This document shows positions 49,916 to 58,861 of a stretch of 64,000 nucleotides of DNA, one piece after another. The position numbers were made by a program, and so were the translations under genes. Numbering within the stretch: position 1 is the first letter of the stretch; every line of letters starts with the position of its first letter. The DNA lies in the NCBI GenBank assembly GCA_003139545.1, contig PLJC01000012.1, forward strand, positions 124,001-188,000, read 5' to 3'. Under the pieces are notes generated by a model. That model was not told where the DNA came from. It did not search any database and saw only the letters and a list, made by a program, of their open reading frames with translations. Source of the DNA: Actinomycetota bacterium (GTDB lineage Bacteria; Actinomycetota; Thermoleophilia; Gaiellales; Gaiellaceae).

Positions 49916-50521
49916 ATGGAGGTCGGCCTCTTCCCGCTCGGCATCGTCCTCCTGCCGACGGAGCGCGTCCCGCTCCACATCTTCGAGCCGCGGTACCGGG
50001 AACTGATCGCCGAGTGCATCGCCGAGGAGCTCGAGTTCGGGCTCGTCTTCGCGGACGAGAACGGCGTGCGCGAGCTGGGGACGCTGGCGCGCGTGGACGA
50101 GGTGCTGGAGCAGTTCGACGACGGGCGCATGAACATCGTCGTCGAGGGCGGCGAGCGCTTCCAGGTCGAGAGGCTGACGCACGGACGCTCGTTCATGACC
50201 GCCGACGTGGCGCCGGTCGACGATGACGACGAGGAGCCCGCGCCCCGCGCGATCGCTCGCGCGGCAGCGTCGTTCCGGGCGCTCGCAGCCGCCGCCGAGG
50301 CGGAGGCGGGCGAGCTGGACGAGGAGTCCGAGCAGTTGTCGTTCCGGCTCGCGGCGCAGGTCGAGCTCGCGCCCGAGTCGAAGCAGGAGCTGCTCGAGCT
50401 GCGCTCGGAGCAGCGGCGGCTGGAGCTCGTGGCGGAGCTGCTGGACGGCGTCCGCGCGGTGCTGATCGCGACGCGCGAGCTCGGCGAGCGCGCGAAGAAG
50501 AACGGGAGCCGGCTGAGTTAG
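49916..50521 (+). CDS. LON substrate-binding (N-terminal) domain protein
   Basis: 201 residues from the ATG at 49916. It is the isolated LON-N domain: GLFPLGIVLLPTERVPLHIF, EPRYRELIAECIAEELEFGL and a following beta-barrel plus helical tail with many Glu/Ala residues. The ATPase and protease parts of Lon are absent, as is normal in this family. It may bind peptides or proteins. Its stop marks the start of the second palindromic element. Not in an operon with the BolA gene, which is divergent. Confidence 0.9.
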   Translation: MEVGLFPLGIVLLPTERVPLHIFEPRYRELIAECIAEELEFGLVFADENGVRELGTLARVDEVLEQFDDGRMNIVVEGGERFQVERLTHGRSFMTADVAPVDDDDEEPAPRAIARAAASFRALAAAAEAEAGELDEESEQLSFRLAAQVELAPESKQELLELRSEQRRLELVAELLDGVRAVLIATRELGERAKKNGSRLS

Positions 50522-50685
50522 TGATGTAACCGGCAACGTTCGCAGGGTCCCCGGCCCGCGATCACGCTGCGCGCTGCTGCGTCCTCAGTCGCGCCGATAG
50601 CCGCTGCTATTGGCGCTCCCTGCGTCCTTGCATCGCTTGGTGCTCGCGACCCGGGAACCGTGCAACGTCACCGGCCACATCACTA
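50519..50685. repeat. Long palindromic element between convergent stops (type A, copy 2)
   Basis: Arms of about 34 bp: 50522-50556 and 50650-50684, imperfect inverted repeats that touch the stops of the LON and CBS genes. On the minus strand the interior has the same core as copy 1: AAGGACGCAGGGAGCG (50629-50614), a small hairpin with different bases (GATAGC/GCTATC), then CGCGACTGAGGACGC (50593-50579). Core conserved, arm and loop sequences different, total length almost equal (160 and 161 bp between stops). Confidence 0.7.
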
Positions 50686-52071
50686 GCGCCGGTGCGCGAG
50701 GAACTCGAGCAGGTCGCTGCGCGTCAGCACGCCGACGGGCTTGCCGTCGCGGGCGACGACGACGGCGTTCGTGCCGCCCTGCAGCGTCCCGAAGACTTCT
50801 TCCATCGTCGCCGACGCGTCGATCGCGGCGAGCGGCGGCTGCATGGCGGATGCGACGTCCTCGTGCAGGACGTCGGGGTTGACAAAGACGCGCTCGAGCA
50901 GCGCGCGATCCTGGAGCGACCCGATCACGTCGGCGAGCGACTCGCACTCGCCGTCGCGCACGACCGGCAGCTGGGAGATGCTGTAGCGCTGCATCGTGTC
51001 GATGCCCTCGCCGACCTTCTGGTGCGCTGAGATCGTGATGAGTGCGGGAAGCTCGCCGCCGTGCTTCGCGAGCAGCACTTCCTCGACCGTCGGCAGCGGT
51101 GCCTGCCGTTCGAGGAATCCGTGCTCGAGCATCCAGTTGTCGTCGTAGAACTTCGACAAGTAGTTGCGGCCCGAGTCCGGGATGAGCATGAGCACGCGCT
51201 TGCCGGGACCGAGCCGTCGCGCTATCGCGTCTGCTGCAACGAGCGTCGTGCCGGCGGAGCCCCCGGCGAGAATGCCTTCCTCGCGCGCGAGCCGCCGCGC
51301 CCACCGGAACGAGTCGCGGTCGCCGACGCGGATCCACTCGTCCACGACCGTCGGGTCCATCGTCTTGGGCCACGTGTCCTTGCCGATGCCTTCGACGAGA
51401 TACGGATGGACGTCGCGCTCGTCCTTCGCCGTGTACACCGATCCCTCCGGGTCGGCGCCGACGATCAGCACTTCCGGCTTGCGCTCCTTGAAGTAGCGGC
51501 CGACGCCGCTGATCGTTCCGCCGGTCCCGACGGAGATGACGAGCGCGTCGATGTCGCCGCCGGTCTGCTCCCAGATCTCGGGCCCGGTGACGCGGTAGTG
51601 CGCCTCCGGGTTGTTCATGTTCGAGTACTGGTCGGGCTTGTAGCCGCCGGGAATCTCCTCCGCCAGCCGGTCGGAGACGGAGTAGTAGCTCTCCGGCGAG
51701 TCGTGGTCGACCGCGGTCGGCGTGATCACGACCTCGGCGCCGTACGCGCGGAGGAGGGCGATCTTCTCCTGGCTCATCTTGTCCGGCATGACGAAGATGC
51801 ACCGGTAGCCCTTGATCGCCGCGGCGATGGCGAGGCCGACGCCGGTGTTGCCCGACGTGGGCTCCACGATCGTGCCGCCCGGCTTCAGCTTCCCTTCGCG
51901 CTCGGCCGCCTCGATCATCGGCAGTCCGATGCGGTCCTTCACGGAGCCGCCCGGGTTCAGGTATTCGAGCTTCGCCAGCAGCTGAGCGCCGCCGCTCGGC
52001 GTGAGCTTGTCCAGCCGCACGATCGGCGTCGCGCCGACGAGCTCGAGAATTGTCGGATACCGCTCGGGCAC
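50683..52071 (-). CDS. Cystathionine beta-synthase-type enzyme with C-terminal CBS domains
   Basis: 462 residues from a GTG at 52071 (PERYPTILELVG). Fold-type II PLP enzyme: lysine in LNPGGSVKDRIGLPMIE, GNTGVGLA loop (EPTSGNTGVGLAIAAAI), and the Gly-rich SVGTGGTISGVGRYFKE. After residue about 340 are two CBS domains (ISAHQKVGEGIDTMQRYSIS and PLAAIDASATMEEVFGTLQG), the usual CBS-enzyme arrangement. It makes cystathionine from serine and homocysteine; with the PLP gene at 46628 it completes reverse transsulfuration. Confidence 0.93.
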   Translation of the reverse strand: MPERYPTILELVGATPIVRLDKLTPSGGAQLLAKLEYLNPGGSVKDRIGLPMIEAAEREGKLKPGGTIVEPTSGNTGVGLAIAAAIKGYRCIFVMPDKMSQEKIALLRAYGAEVVITPTAVDHDSPESYYSVSDRLAEEIPGGYKPDQYSNMNNPEAHYRVTGPEIWEQTGGDIDALVISVGTGGTISGVGRYFKERKPEVLIVGADPEGSVYTAKDERDVHPYLVEGIGKDTWPKTMDPTVVDEWIRVGDRDSFRWARRLAREEGILAGGSAGTTLVAADAIARRLGPGKRVLMLIPDSGRNYLSKFYDDNWMLEHGFLERQAPLPTVEEVLLAKHGGELPALITISAHQKVGEGIDTMQRYSISQLPVVRDGECESLADVIGSLQDRALLERVFVNPDVLHEDVASAMQPPLAAIDASATMEEVFGTLQGGTNAVVVARDGKPVGVLTRSDLLEFLAHRR

Positions 52072-52102
52072 GGGCGGAAGCGTATTCGATGCAGTCGCGG
52101 GT

Positions 52103-53335
52103 CTAGACCAACGGCAGCTTCTCGTCCGGCGCAGTGCGGAGAACCTGCTCGATGTACGACTTCTTCGCCTGTTCGAGCCCGACGTCCTTGCCGGCCTGCT
52201 CGGACAGGAACCAGCGGTGCTCGAGAATCTCGTGGAAGATCTCCGCCGCTGCGCGCTTCCCGCGTAGCTCGCGGGGGATCGACGCGATCGTCGGCTCGAA
52301 GATCTCACTCAGCCAGCGCCCGGCCGCCGCCGCGTCGGACACGGGCGCGTCGCCGGTGCGCTCGAGGTATGTCTTGTAGCGCGTCAGGTCGTTCAGCAGC
52401 ACGCGCGCCTGGTTCTCCTGGGCGTCGAGCCCGGTCAGCCGGAGGAGGCGGCGGCGGTGATGTCCGGGCTCCACCACTTTGGAGTGCAGCTTCAGCCGAA
52501 CCTGGTCCCCCTCGCGCACGAGCTCGACCTCCTCGACGTCGAACCCGAGCTCATTGAGCCGGCGCAGGCGCTCCTCGAGCTTCTGCCCCTCGCCCGGGGC
52601 GAAGACCTGCTCCTCGGTGAGCTCGGCCCAGAGCTGCTCGTAGCGCTTGCGCACGTCCTCGGCGAACTCCCACGGATCGTCGACGACGTCGCGCTCGAGC
52701 TCCGCCGAGAGGTCGTACAGCTCGCCGCTGAGGTTCTCCTCTGCGATGTCGATGTCGTGCAGCCGCTGCCCGTCGGACAGCCGGTCGTGCAGCTCTCCCG
52801 TCTCGGCATCGACGAGATACGCGGAGAGCGCGCCCGCGTCCCGGCGGAAGAGCGCGTTCGACAGCGAGCAGTCGCCCCAGAAGAAGCCGGCGAGATGGAG
52901 CCGGACGAGCAGCTCGGCGAGCGCCGAGCGGATCGTCGCCTCCGGCGCGGGCAGCATCCGCCGGCCGAGGATCAGGCGATACGGCAGCGCGAACTCGAGC
53001 TGGCGCGTGATGAGGATCGCGTCGAGCTCCTCGCCGTCGGCCGTCGTGCGCTCGGCCACGATCCCGATCGGCTCGACCACCGGCATGCTGCGCTCGCGAA
53101 GCTCGCCCAGCAATCGGTACTCGCGCTCCGCCGGGCGCTGTGGCAGCTCCTTCAGCGCGTAATACCTGCCGTTCAGCTCGACGAAGCGGACGACGTGGCG
53201 GCTGATGCCGCGCGCGAGGTCGACGTGCAGCTCCGCGGGCCAATCCTCGAGCGGCAGGTTCCACGGGAGCTCGAGGAAGGCGCGCTGGTCGGCGCGGGCG
53301 ACGAGACGGAAGTGTGCGGGACTAGTGGCGGAAAT
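52103..53335 (-). CDS. DUF4032 kinase-like protein, unusual start
   Basis: About 410 residues if translated from the first in-frame codon consistent with the family. The frame is open well beyond the TTG at 53113 and reads FRLVARADQRAFLELPWNLP, then DLARGISRHVVRFVELNGRY, clearly the conserved DUF4032 N-terminus. However, no ATG, GTG or TTG lies in frame upstream; the only candidate is an ATT at 53335-53333 overlapping the purH stop. DUF4032 proteins are actinobacterial and look like atypical kinases (LAGFFWGDCSLSNALF, YLVDAETGELHDRL). Function is unknown. Confidence 0.7.
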   Translation of the reverse strand: MSATSPAHFRLVARADQRAFLELPWNLPLEDWPAELHVDLARGISRHVVRFVELNGRYYALKELPQRPAEREYRLLGELRERSMPVVEPIGIVAERTTADGEELDAILITRQLEFALPYRLILGRRMLPAPEATIRSALAELLVRLHLAGFFWGDCSLSNALFRRDAGALSAYLVDAETGELHDRLSDGQRLHDIDIAEENLSGELYDLSAELERDVVDDPWEFAEDVRKRYEQLWAELTEEQVFAPGEGQKLEERLRRLNELGFDVEEVELVREGDQVRLKLHSKVVEPGHHRRRLLRLTGLDAQENQARVLLNDLTRYKTYLERTGDAPVSDAAAAGRWLSEIFEPTIASIPRELRGKRAAAEIFHEILEHRWFLSEQAGKDVGLEQAKKSYIEQVLRTAPDEKLPLV

Positions 53336-54845
53336 GGCGGCGACCCGTGAACACCATTGTCGCGCCTGCGTCGGCGACGGCGGCGATCACGAGGTCGTCG
53401 CGCTTCGAGCCGCCCGGCTGGACGATCGCGCGCACGCCCCGCTCGAGCGCGCGCTCCGGCCCGTCGGGGAAGGGGAAGAACGCATCCGAGGCAAGGACGG
53501 CGCCGCGGGTCTCGTGGCCGAACTCGGCCGCCTTGTCGAGCGCGATGCGGACGGCGTCCACGCGGCTCATTTGGCCGGCGCCGACGCCAATGGTCGCGAG
53601 ATCGGTCGCGATCACGATCGCGTTGGAGAGAACGTGCTTGCACACGCGCCAGGCGAAGACGAGGTCGCCCCACTGCTGTTCGTCGGGTGTGCCGGCTACG
53701 ACCGTCCAGCCGTCGCGGTCCTCGATCTCGGCGTCGGCGTCCTGCACGAGCACGCCGCCGAGCACGCGCTTCAGCCCGCGTTGCTGCGCGGAGGGGCGCC
53801 GGCGCTCGCGGTCGACGAGGATGCGCGTGCCTTTCCTTCGCCGCAGCGCCTCGAGCGCGCCGTCGTCGTAGTCCGGCGCGAAGAGGACCTCGACGAACTG
53901 CTCGGCGAGCTTCTCGCCCAGGGCCGCGTCGACGTCCCGGTTGAGGACGACGATGCCGCCGTACGCCGAGGTGGGGTCTGACGCGAGCGCCTTGTCATAG
54001 GCCTCCTCGATGGTCGCGCCGAGCGCGACGCCGCACGGGTTCGCGTGCTTGACGATGACGCACGCCGGCAGCGTGAACTCGCGTCCGATCGCGCGCCCGG
54101 CGGACAGGTCGTTGAGGTTGTTGAACGAGAGCGCCTTGCCGTTCAGCTGCTCCACGCGCGAGAGCAGGTGCGCGCGAGCGCCTCGGTCGGCGTAATACGC
54201 GCCCCGCTGGTGCGGGTTCTCTCCGTAGGAGAGGTCGAGCACCTTGTCGAGCGAGAGCACGAGCTTGTCCGGGAACGACTCGCGCTCGGAGAACCAGTTC
54301 GCGATCGCCGCCTCGTAGACCGCCGTCGTGGCGAACGCCTCGGCCGCGAGCTCCCTCCTGGTCTCGAGCGAGATCTCGCCGTCCTCGCGGAGCTCGTCGA
54401 GGACGAAGCCGTACCGCTCCGGACGGCAGACGGCCGTGACGTGGGCGAAGTTCTTCGCCGCGCCGCGCAGCATCGACGGGCCGCCGACGTCGATCATCTC
54501 CACGGCTTCCGCCTCGGTGACGCCCTGCTTCGCCGCCACCCGTTCGAACGGATAGAGGTTGATGCAGACGATGTCGAACGGCTCGATCTGGTGCTCTGCG
54601 AGCGTGGCGACGTCCTCGGGATTGTCGCGGCGCGCGAGGATGCCGGCGTGGATGCGCGGATGCAGCGTCTTCACGCGGCCGCCGAGCATCTGCGGGACGT
54701 CGATCACCGTCGGCTCGAGCCCGAGCTCGCGCAAGAAGGCGTCAGTGCTGCCGCCGGTGGTCACGAGCTCGACGCCGAGCTCGGCGAGACCGCGCGCGAA
54801 CACGTCGAGCCCCGTCGTGTCGTACGTGGAGATCAGCGCGCGCAC
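53322..54845 (-). CDS. purH: Bifunctional AICAR formyltransferase/IMP cyclohydrolase
   Basis: 507 residues from a GTG. The N-terminal MGS-like domain (RALISTYDTTGLDVFARGLA, TGGST, LGGRVKTLHPRIHAGIL) is the cyclohydrolase; the C-terminal domain (GENPHQRGAYY, CVIVKHANPCGVA, SDAFFPFPDG) is the transformylase with the PCG motif. It catalyses the last two steps of IMP synthesis. Its start overlaps the purN stop. The operon order is purM-purN-purH-DUF4032. Confidence 0.97.
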   Translation of the reverse strand: MRALISTYDTTGLDVFARGLAELGVELVTTGGSTDAFLRELGLEPTVIDVPQMLGGRVKTLHPRIHAGILARRDNPEDVATLAEHQIEPFDIVCINLYPFERVAAKQGVTEAEAVEMIDVGGPSMLRGAAKNFAHVTAVCRPERYGFVLDELREDGEISLETRRELAAEAFATTAVYEAAIANWFSERESFPDKLVLSLDKVLDLSYGENPHQRGAYYADRGARAHLLSRVEQLNGKALSFNNLNDLSAGRAIGREFTLPACVIVKHANPCGVALGATIEEAYDKALASDPTSAYGGIVVLNRDVDAALGEKLAEQFVEVLFAPDYDDGALEALRRRKGTRILVDRERRRPSAQQRGLKRVLGGVLVQDADAEIEDRDGWTVVAGTPDEQQWGDLVFAWRVCKHVLSNAIVIATDLATIGVGAGQMSRVDAVRIALDKAAEFGHETRGAVLASDAFFPFPDGPERALERGVRAIVQPGGSKRDDLVIAAVADAGATMVFTGRRHFRH

Positions 54846-55369
54846 AGCTCGGCCACCACCTTGGGGAGCAGACGGTGCTCGACGTCCTGGATGCGCTCGT
54901 GCAGCGTCGAGGGCGTGTCGTTCGGCAGCACGGGGACGCGCTCCTGCGCGAGCACGTGACCGCTGTCGACTCCTTCGTCGACGATGTGCACGGTCGCGCC
55001 CGATTCGCTGATGCCGGCGGCGAGCTGCTCCTCGACCGCGTGCATGCCCGGGAAGTCAGGGAGGAGCGAGGGATGGACGTTCACGACGGCTTCGGGGAAG
55101 CGGTCGAGGAAGGCAGCTGTCAGGACGTGCATGTAACCGGCCAGCACGACGAGCTCGACTCCTCGACTCTTGAGCCAGGCCGCCATCGCGGCGTCGCGCG
55201 CGTTGCGGTCGGTGTAATCGGCGAGCTCGAACACTGCTGTTGCCTCCTCGGGGACGCGGCGCAGCGCGGGCGCGTCGCGGCGGTTGGAGGCGACGGCGAC
55301 GATCGGCAGGCCGGCGTCGAGCAGCGCCTGCAGGTTCGTGCCCCGGCCCGAGACGAGGACGCCGATCAC
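54833..55369 (-). CDS. purN: Phosphoribosylglycinamide formyltransferase
   Basis: 178 residues from the GTG at 55369 that overlaps the purM stop (GTGA); the long frame upstream is a shadow. IGVLVSGRGTNLQALLDAGL at the start, catalytic Asn-His region NVHPSLLPDFPG, and Asp in VDEGVDSGHVLAQ. Transfers formyl from 10-formyl-THF to GAR. Middle gene of purM-purN-purH. Confidence 0.96.
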   Translation of the reverse strand: MIGVLVSGRGTNLQALLDAGLPIVAVASNRRDAPALRRVPEEATAVFELADYTDRNARDAAMAAWLKSRGVELVVLAGYMHVLTAAFLDRFPEAVVNVHPSLLPDFPGMHAVEEQLAAGISESGATVHIVDEGVDSGHVLAQERVPVLPNDTPSTLHERIQDVEHRLLPKVVAELCAR

Positions 55370-56262
55370 TCCAGCGCTCCGATCACGATCGCGCCGGCCG
55401 GCGCTTCCGGCACGACGGCGCACATGCCGATGCCGAGGTTGAAGACGCGTCGTGCCTCCTCCTCGGCGACACCGCGGTCCGCGAGCCAATCGAACACCGG
55501 CGGCCGCTCCCATGCGTCCCAGTCGATGTGGGCCTGCACTCCGTCCGGGAGCACGCGCGAGAGGTTGCCGAGGATCCCGCCCCCGGTGACGTGCGCGAGC
55601 GCCTTCACGTCCGCATGCGCGCGCAGCTCGTGCACGTCGTCGAGGTAGAGGCGATGCGGTGCGAGGAACGCGGGATCGATCTCTTCGAGGGTGCGGACGA
55701 GTGAGAAGCCGTTCGTGTGCAGGCCGCTGGACGGGAAGCCGACCACGACGTCGCCCGATGCGCAGCGCGATCCGTCGATGACGCGGTCGCGCTCGACGAT
55801 GCCGACGCACGTGCCGGCGAAGTCGAGCTCCTGGTCGCGGTAGACACCGGGCAGCTCTGCGGTCTCGCCGCCGATGAGCGCGCAGCCTGCGGCTCGGCAG
55901 ACTTCCGCGGCGCCCTCGACGAGCTCGGCCACCTGCTCGAGGTCGACGTGTGCCGCGGCGATGTAGTCGAGCAGAAAGAGCGGCTCGGCCCCGGAGCAGA
56001 GGACGTCGTCGATGCAGTGGGCGGCGAGGTCCATCCCGCCCCAGCGCAAGGTTCCCGCGCGACGGTGGAGCATGAGTTTCGACCCGACGCTGTCGGTGGA
56101 GGCGGCGAGGAAGCGGTGCTCATCGAGCGGGAAGAGCCCGGCGAAGCGGCCGAAGCCCGTGGCGCCGGTCGACTCCACCGCGGCCCGCAGACGCTCGACG
56201 ACGGCGTCAGCGGTGGTGAGGGAGACGCCGGCGGCCTCGTACGTGCGCGTGTCCTTCGTCAA
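55366..56262 (-). CDS. purM: Phosphoribosylformylglycinamidine cyclo-ligase (AIR synthetase)
   Basis: 298 residues, a little shorter than usual (about 330-350). Shows STDSVGSKLMLHRRAGT, HCIDDVLCSGAEPLFLLDYI, ALIGGETAELPGVY and AHVTGGGILGNLSRVLPDGV, the conserved PurM segments. Converts FGAM to AIR with ATP. First gene of the purM-N-H operon; purL and purF are encoded further right on the same strand after two VOC genes. Confidence 0.95.
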   Translation of the reverse strand: MTKDTRTYEAAGVSLTTADAVVERLRAAVESTGATGFGRFAGLFPLDEHRFLAASTDSVGSKLMLHRRAGTLRWGGMDLAAHCIDDVLCSGAEPLFLLDYIAAAHVDLEQVAELVEGAAEVCRAAGCALIGGETAELPGVYRDQELDFAGTCVGIVERDRVIDGSRCASGDVVVGFPSSGLHTNGFSLVRTLEEIDPAFLAPHRLYLDDVHELRAHADVKALAHVTGGGILGNLSRVLPDGVQAHIDWDAWERPPVFDWLADRGVAEEEARRVFNLGIGMCAVVPEAPAGAIVIGALE

Positions 56263-56284
56263 GAAGTCGAGTCTAGGCTGGAAC

Positions 56285-56902
56285 TCAGACGAACATCTCC
56301 GCTTCCAGCTCCGGCCGGCCCTGCGGGCCGCCCGGGGTGAAGCGGACGAGCGTCTCGCCGATCTCGACGTCGGCGCCGATCCGCTCGCAGCCGAGCATCT
56401 GCGCCATCGCCTCCGCCTTTCCCTCGGGGTCGTCCGACTTCAGGTGCAGCTCCAAAAGCCGAAGCCGGTCGGACTGGCCGAGTAGGTCGTCGATCCAGTC
56501 GCGCGGCGGATGGAGCTCGAGCCGGTAGCCCGCGTTCGTCGAGACGAAGGTGCGCCGGCCGCCGTGCTCCTGCACGCGGAGCTGCGCGTCCTCCGCGCGG
56601 GCGATCGCGCGCTCGAACTCGTCGTCGTCGAGGGCGAGGCCGAGATGGTCGACGCGCGGCAACGGCCATTGCCCCGGCTGCACCACGACGTTGACGGCGC
56701 CGAGCTCGAGCTCCGAGAGACGGAGCTTGAATCCGAGCGCGTCCAGCTCCGCCCACGAGATCCCCGCCTCGTACGACTGGAGGTCTTCGCCGATCCGCCC
56801 GTGGCGCGCGACGAGGTCGAATCCGAGCTTGCCGATGTAGCGCGCCTCGACCTCGCGAACCCGGCTCGTGACGAGGTGGTAGTGGAACAGATGCACCGGC
56901 AT
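56285..56902 (-). CDS. VOC-superfamily protein (two-part, glyoxalase-like)
   Basis: 205 residues. Two beta-alpha-beta-beta-beta units: the first begins VHLFHYHLVTSRVREVEARY, continues with VDHLGLALDDDEFERAIARA and ends in TNAGYRLELHPP; the second is shorter (LRLLELHLKSDDPEGKAEAM). Possible metal ligands (His, Glu) are partly present. Likely a dioxygenase- or glyoxalase-fold protein with unknown substrate. It lies directly upstream of purM on the same strand and is divergent from the next VOC gene. Confidence 0.78.
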   Translation of the reverse strand: MPVHLFHYHLVTSRVREVEARYIGKLGFDLVARHGRIGEDLQSYEAGISWAELDALGFKLRLSELELGAVNVVVQPGQWPLPRVDHLGLALDDDEFERAIARAEDAQLRVQEHGGRRTFVSTNAGYRLELHPPRDWIDDLLGQSDRLRLLELHLKSDDPEGKAEAMAQMLGCERIGADVEIGETLVRFTPGGPQGRPELEAEMFV

Positions 56903-56952
56903 TGGATGGTACGAGGAGTCGTGCTTCCGGCGACGAAGTCGGGTCGGATCGC

Positions 56953-57369
56953 ATGCGCTCCGGGGGCGTCCATCACGTCGACTTGGTCGTCTCCTCGATC
57001 GAGCGCAGCCTGCCCTTCTACCGCGACCTGCTCGGGCCGCTCGGCTGGCACGTGATCAGCGAGGTGGAGGGCGAGCGCGGCGAGACGATCTGGTATCTGA
57101 GCGGCCGCGGGACGTCGATCGGCCTGCGCGAGGCGCAGAGCGAGGCGGTGCCCGTCGATCGTTATGCGGTCGGGCTGCACCATCTCGCCATCGAGGTCGC
57201 GTCGCGGGCGGCGGTGGACGAGCGCGCCGAGTGGGTGGTTGCTGCAGGCGGGACGCTCGAGAGCGAGCCGCAGGAGTACGGCTATATGCCGGGCTACTAC
57301 GCGGTGTTCTTCTACGACCCGGACGGGCTCAAGCTCGAGCTCCTGCACGTCGCAGATCTGGCCGCGTAG
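56953..57369 (+). CDS. VOC-family (glyoxalase/bleomycin-resistance fold) protein
   Basis: 138 residues from the ATG at 56953. VHHVDLVVSSIERSLPFYRD at the start, LHHLAIEVASRAAVDE in the middle and YAVFFYDPDGLKLELLHV near the end supply the usual His, His and Glu metal ligands. It has the look of a lactoylglutathione-lyase-like or fosfomycin-resistance-like enzyme; substrate unknown. The gene ends at the third palindromic element and converges with purF. Confidence 0.85.
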   Translation: MRSGGVHHVDLVVSSIERSLPFYRDLLGPLGWHVISEVEGERGETIWYLSGRGTSIGLREAQSEAVPVDRYAVGLHHLAIEVASRAAVDERAEWVVAAGGTLESEPQEYGYMPGYYAVFFYDPDGLKLELLHVADLAA

Positions 57370-57483
57370 AAGTCGTGACGCTTTCGTATTGGTACTAGGT
57401 ACCGGTCTGAGCGGCTGAGCAGGTGTTTCCGCCGGCACGGACACGGCCGGTACCAGGTACCCCGGCGTTGGTGTGACGACTTA
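57369..57483. repeat. Palindromic element between convergent stops (type B)
   Basis: Nested inverted repeats fill the gap between the VOC and purF stops. The outer arms are AAGTCGT (57370-57376) and ACGACTT (57476-57482). The inner arms GGTACTAGGTACCGG (57391-57405) and CCGGTACCAGGTACC (57447-57461) match at 13 of 15 positions. It lacks the core of type A but has the same position and general architecture, so it is a second class of convergent hairpin. Confidence 0.65.
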
Positions 57484-58860
57484 TGCGCGCGCGGCTTCGA
57501 AGCGGAGCTTCGCGTACTCGGCCGGCACCTCGGTCGGGTACTGACGCGTCAGGCAGGCGCGGCAGAGATCCGACTCAGGCCTGCGCGTCGCCTCGACGAG
57601 CCCCTCGTGCGACAGGTACGCGAGCGACGTCGCGCCGATGTATTCGCGCACTTCCTCGACCGTCTTCCCAGCCGCGACCATCTCCTGCGGGTCGGCGAGG
57701 TCGATGCCGTAGAAGCACTGCCCGATCACCGGCGGGGACGAGATGCGCACATGCACCTCGGTTGCGCCGGCGTCGAAGAGCATCTGCACGATCGCGCGCG
57801 TCGTGTTCCCGCGGACGATCGAGTCGTCGACGACGACGACGCGCTTGCCCGCCACCTCCGCGAGCGGGTTGAACTTCAGCCGCACGCCGAGGCGCCGCAG
57901 CTCCTGGTCGGGCTGGATGAACGTGCGCCCGATGTACCGGTTCTTGATCAGGCCCTCGCTGAACGGGATGCCGAGCGCGCGCGAGAACCCGATCGCGGCC
58001 GGCGTCCCCGAGTCAGGGATGGGGAGCACGAGCTCGGCGTCCGCGGGCGCCTCCTGCGCGAGCCGCTCGCCCATCCGGACGCGTGCGCCGTGCACCTCGA
58101 TGCCGTCGAGCCGCGTGTCCGGCCGCGCGAGATAGAAGAACTCGAAGATGCAGAGTGCGCCGTTCGCAGGCGGCTCGACCGCCTGCACGGATCGCATCCC
58201 GTCACCGTCGACGAGCACGATCTCGCCGCGCTCGACCTCGCGCACGTGCTCGGCGCCGACGAGGTCGAACGCGCACGTCTCCGATGCGACCACCCAGTCG
58301 TCGTTCACGCGGCCGAGCACGAGCGGACGGAAGCCGAGCGGGTCGCGGAACGCGATCAGCGTTCCTTCCGAGAGCGCCACGACCGAGTACGCGCCCTGCA
58401 GCTTGCGCATCGCGCCGGCGACCGCCTCGTCGAGCGGCGCGTCGGCGTTCGCGATCAGCGCCGCGATCACCTCGCTGTCGGACGTCCCGCGCAGCGTCGC
58501 GCCCTCGGCGCGGAGCCCATCGCGCAGAACGTCGGCGTTGACGAGGTTGCCGTTGTGCCCGAGCGCGACCGTGCGCTTGCGCCCGTGCTGCACGAGCGGC
58601 TGCGCGTTCGCCCATCCCGACGAGCCCGTGGTCGAGTAGCGCGTGTGCCCGATCGCCACCTGCCCTTGCAGTGCGTGCAGCTTCTGCTCGTCGAAGACCT
58701 GGGTGACGAGGCCGAGGTCGCGGAGCGCCGTCAGCCGGCCGTTCTCCGACACCGCGATTCCCGCCGACTCCTGGCCGCGATGCTGGAGCGAGAAGAGCCC
58801 GAAGTACGTGAGCCGCGCGACGTCGCGCTCGGGGGCGTACACGCCGAAGACGCCACACAT
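57481..58860 (-). CDS. purF: Amidophosphoribosyltransferase
   Basis: 459 residues. The N-terminal nucleophile Cys is at position 2 (MCGVFGVYAPERD), as in forms processed by removal of Met only. The glutaminase domain has YFGLFSLQHRGQESAG and HTRYSTTGSS; the PRTase domain has VVVVDDSIVRGNTTRAIVQM. First committed step of purine synthesis. Directly follows purL on the same strand, with 1 bp between stop and start, so the two are coupled. Confidence 0.97.
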   Translation of the reverse strand: MCGVFGVYAPERDVARLTYFGLFSLQHRGQESAGIAVSENGRLTALRDLGLVTQVFDEQKLHALQGQVAIGHTRYSTTGSSGWANAQPLVQHGRKRTVALGHNGNLVNADVLRDGLRAEGATLRGTSDSEVIAALIANADAPLDEAVAGAMRKLQGAYSVVALSEGTLIAFRDPLGFRPLVLGRVNDDWVVASETCAFDLVGAEHVREVERGEIVLVDGDGMRSVQAVEPPANGALCIFEFFYLARPDTRLDGIEVHGARVRMGERLAQEAPADAELVLPIPDSGTPAAIGFSRALGIPFSEGLIKNRYIGRTFIQPDQELRRLGVRLKFNPLAEVAGKRVVVVDDSIVRGNTTRAIVQMLFDAGATEVHVRISSPPVIGQCFYGIDLADPQEMVAAGKTVEEVREYIGATSLAYLSHEGLVEATRRPESDLCRACLTRQYPTEVPAEYAKLRFEAARA

Positions 58861-58861
58861 G

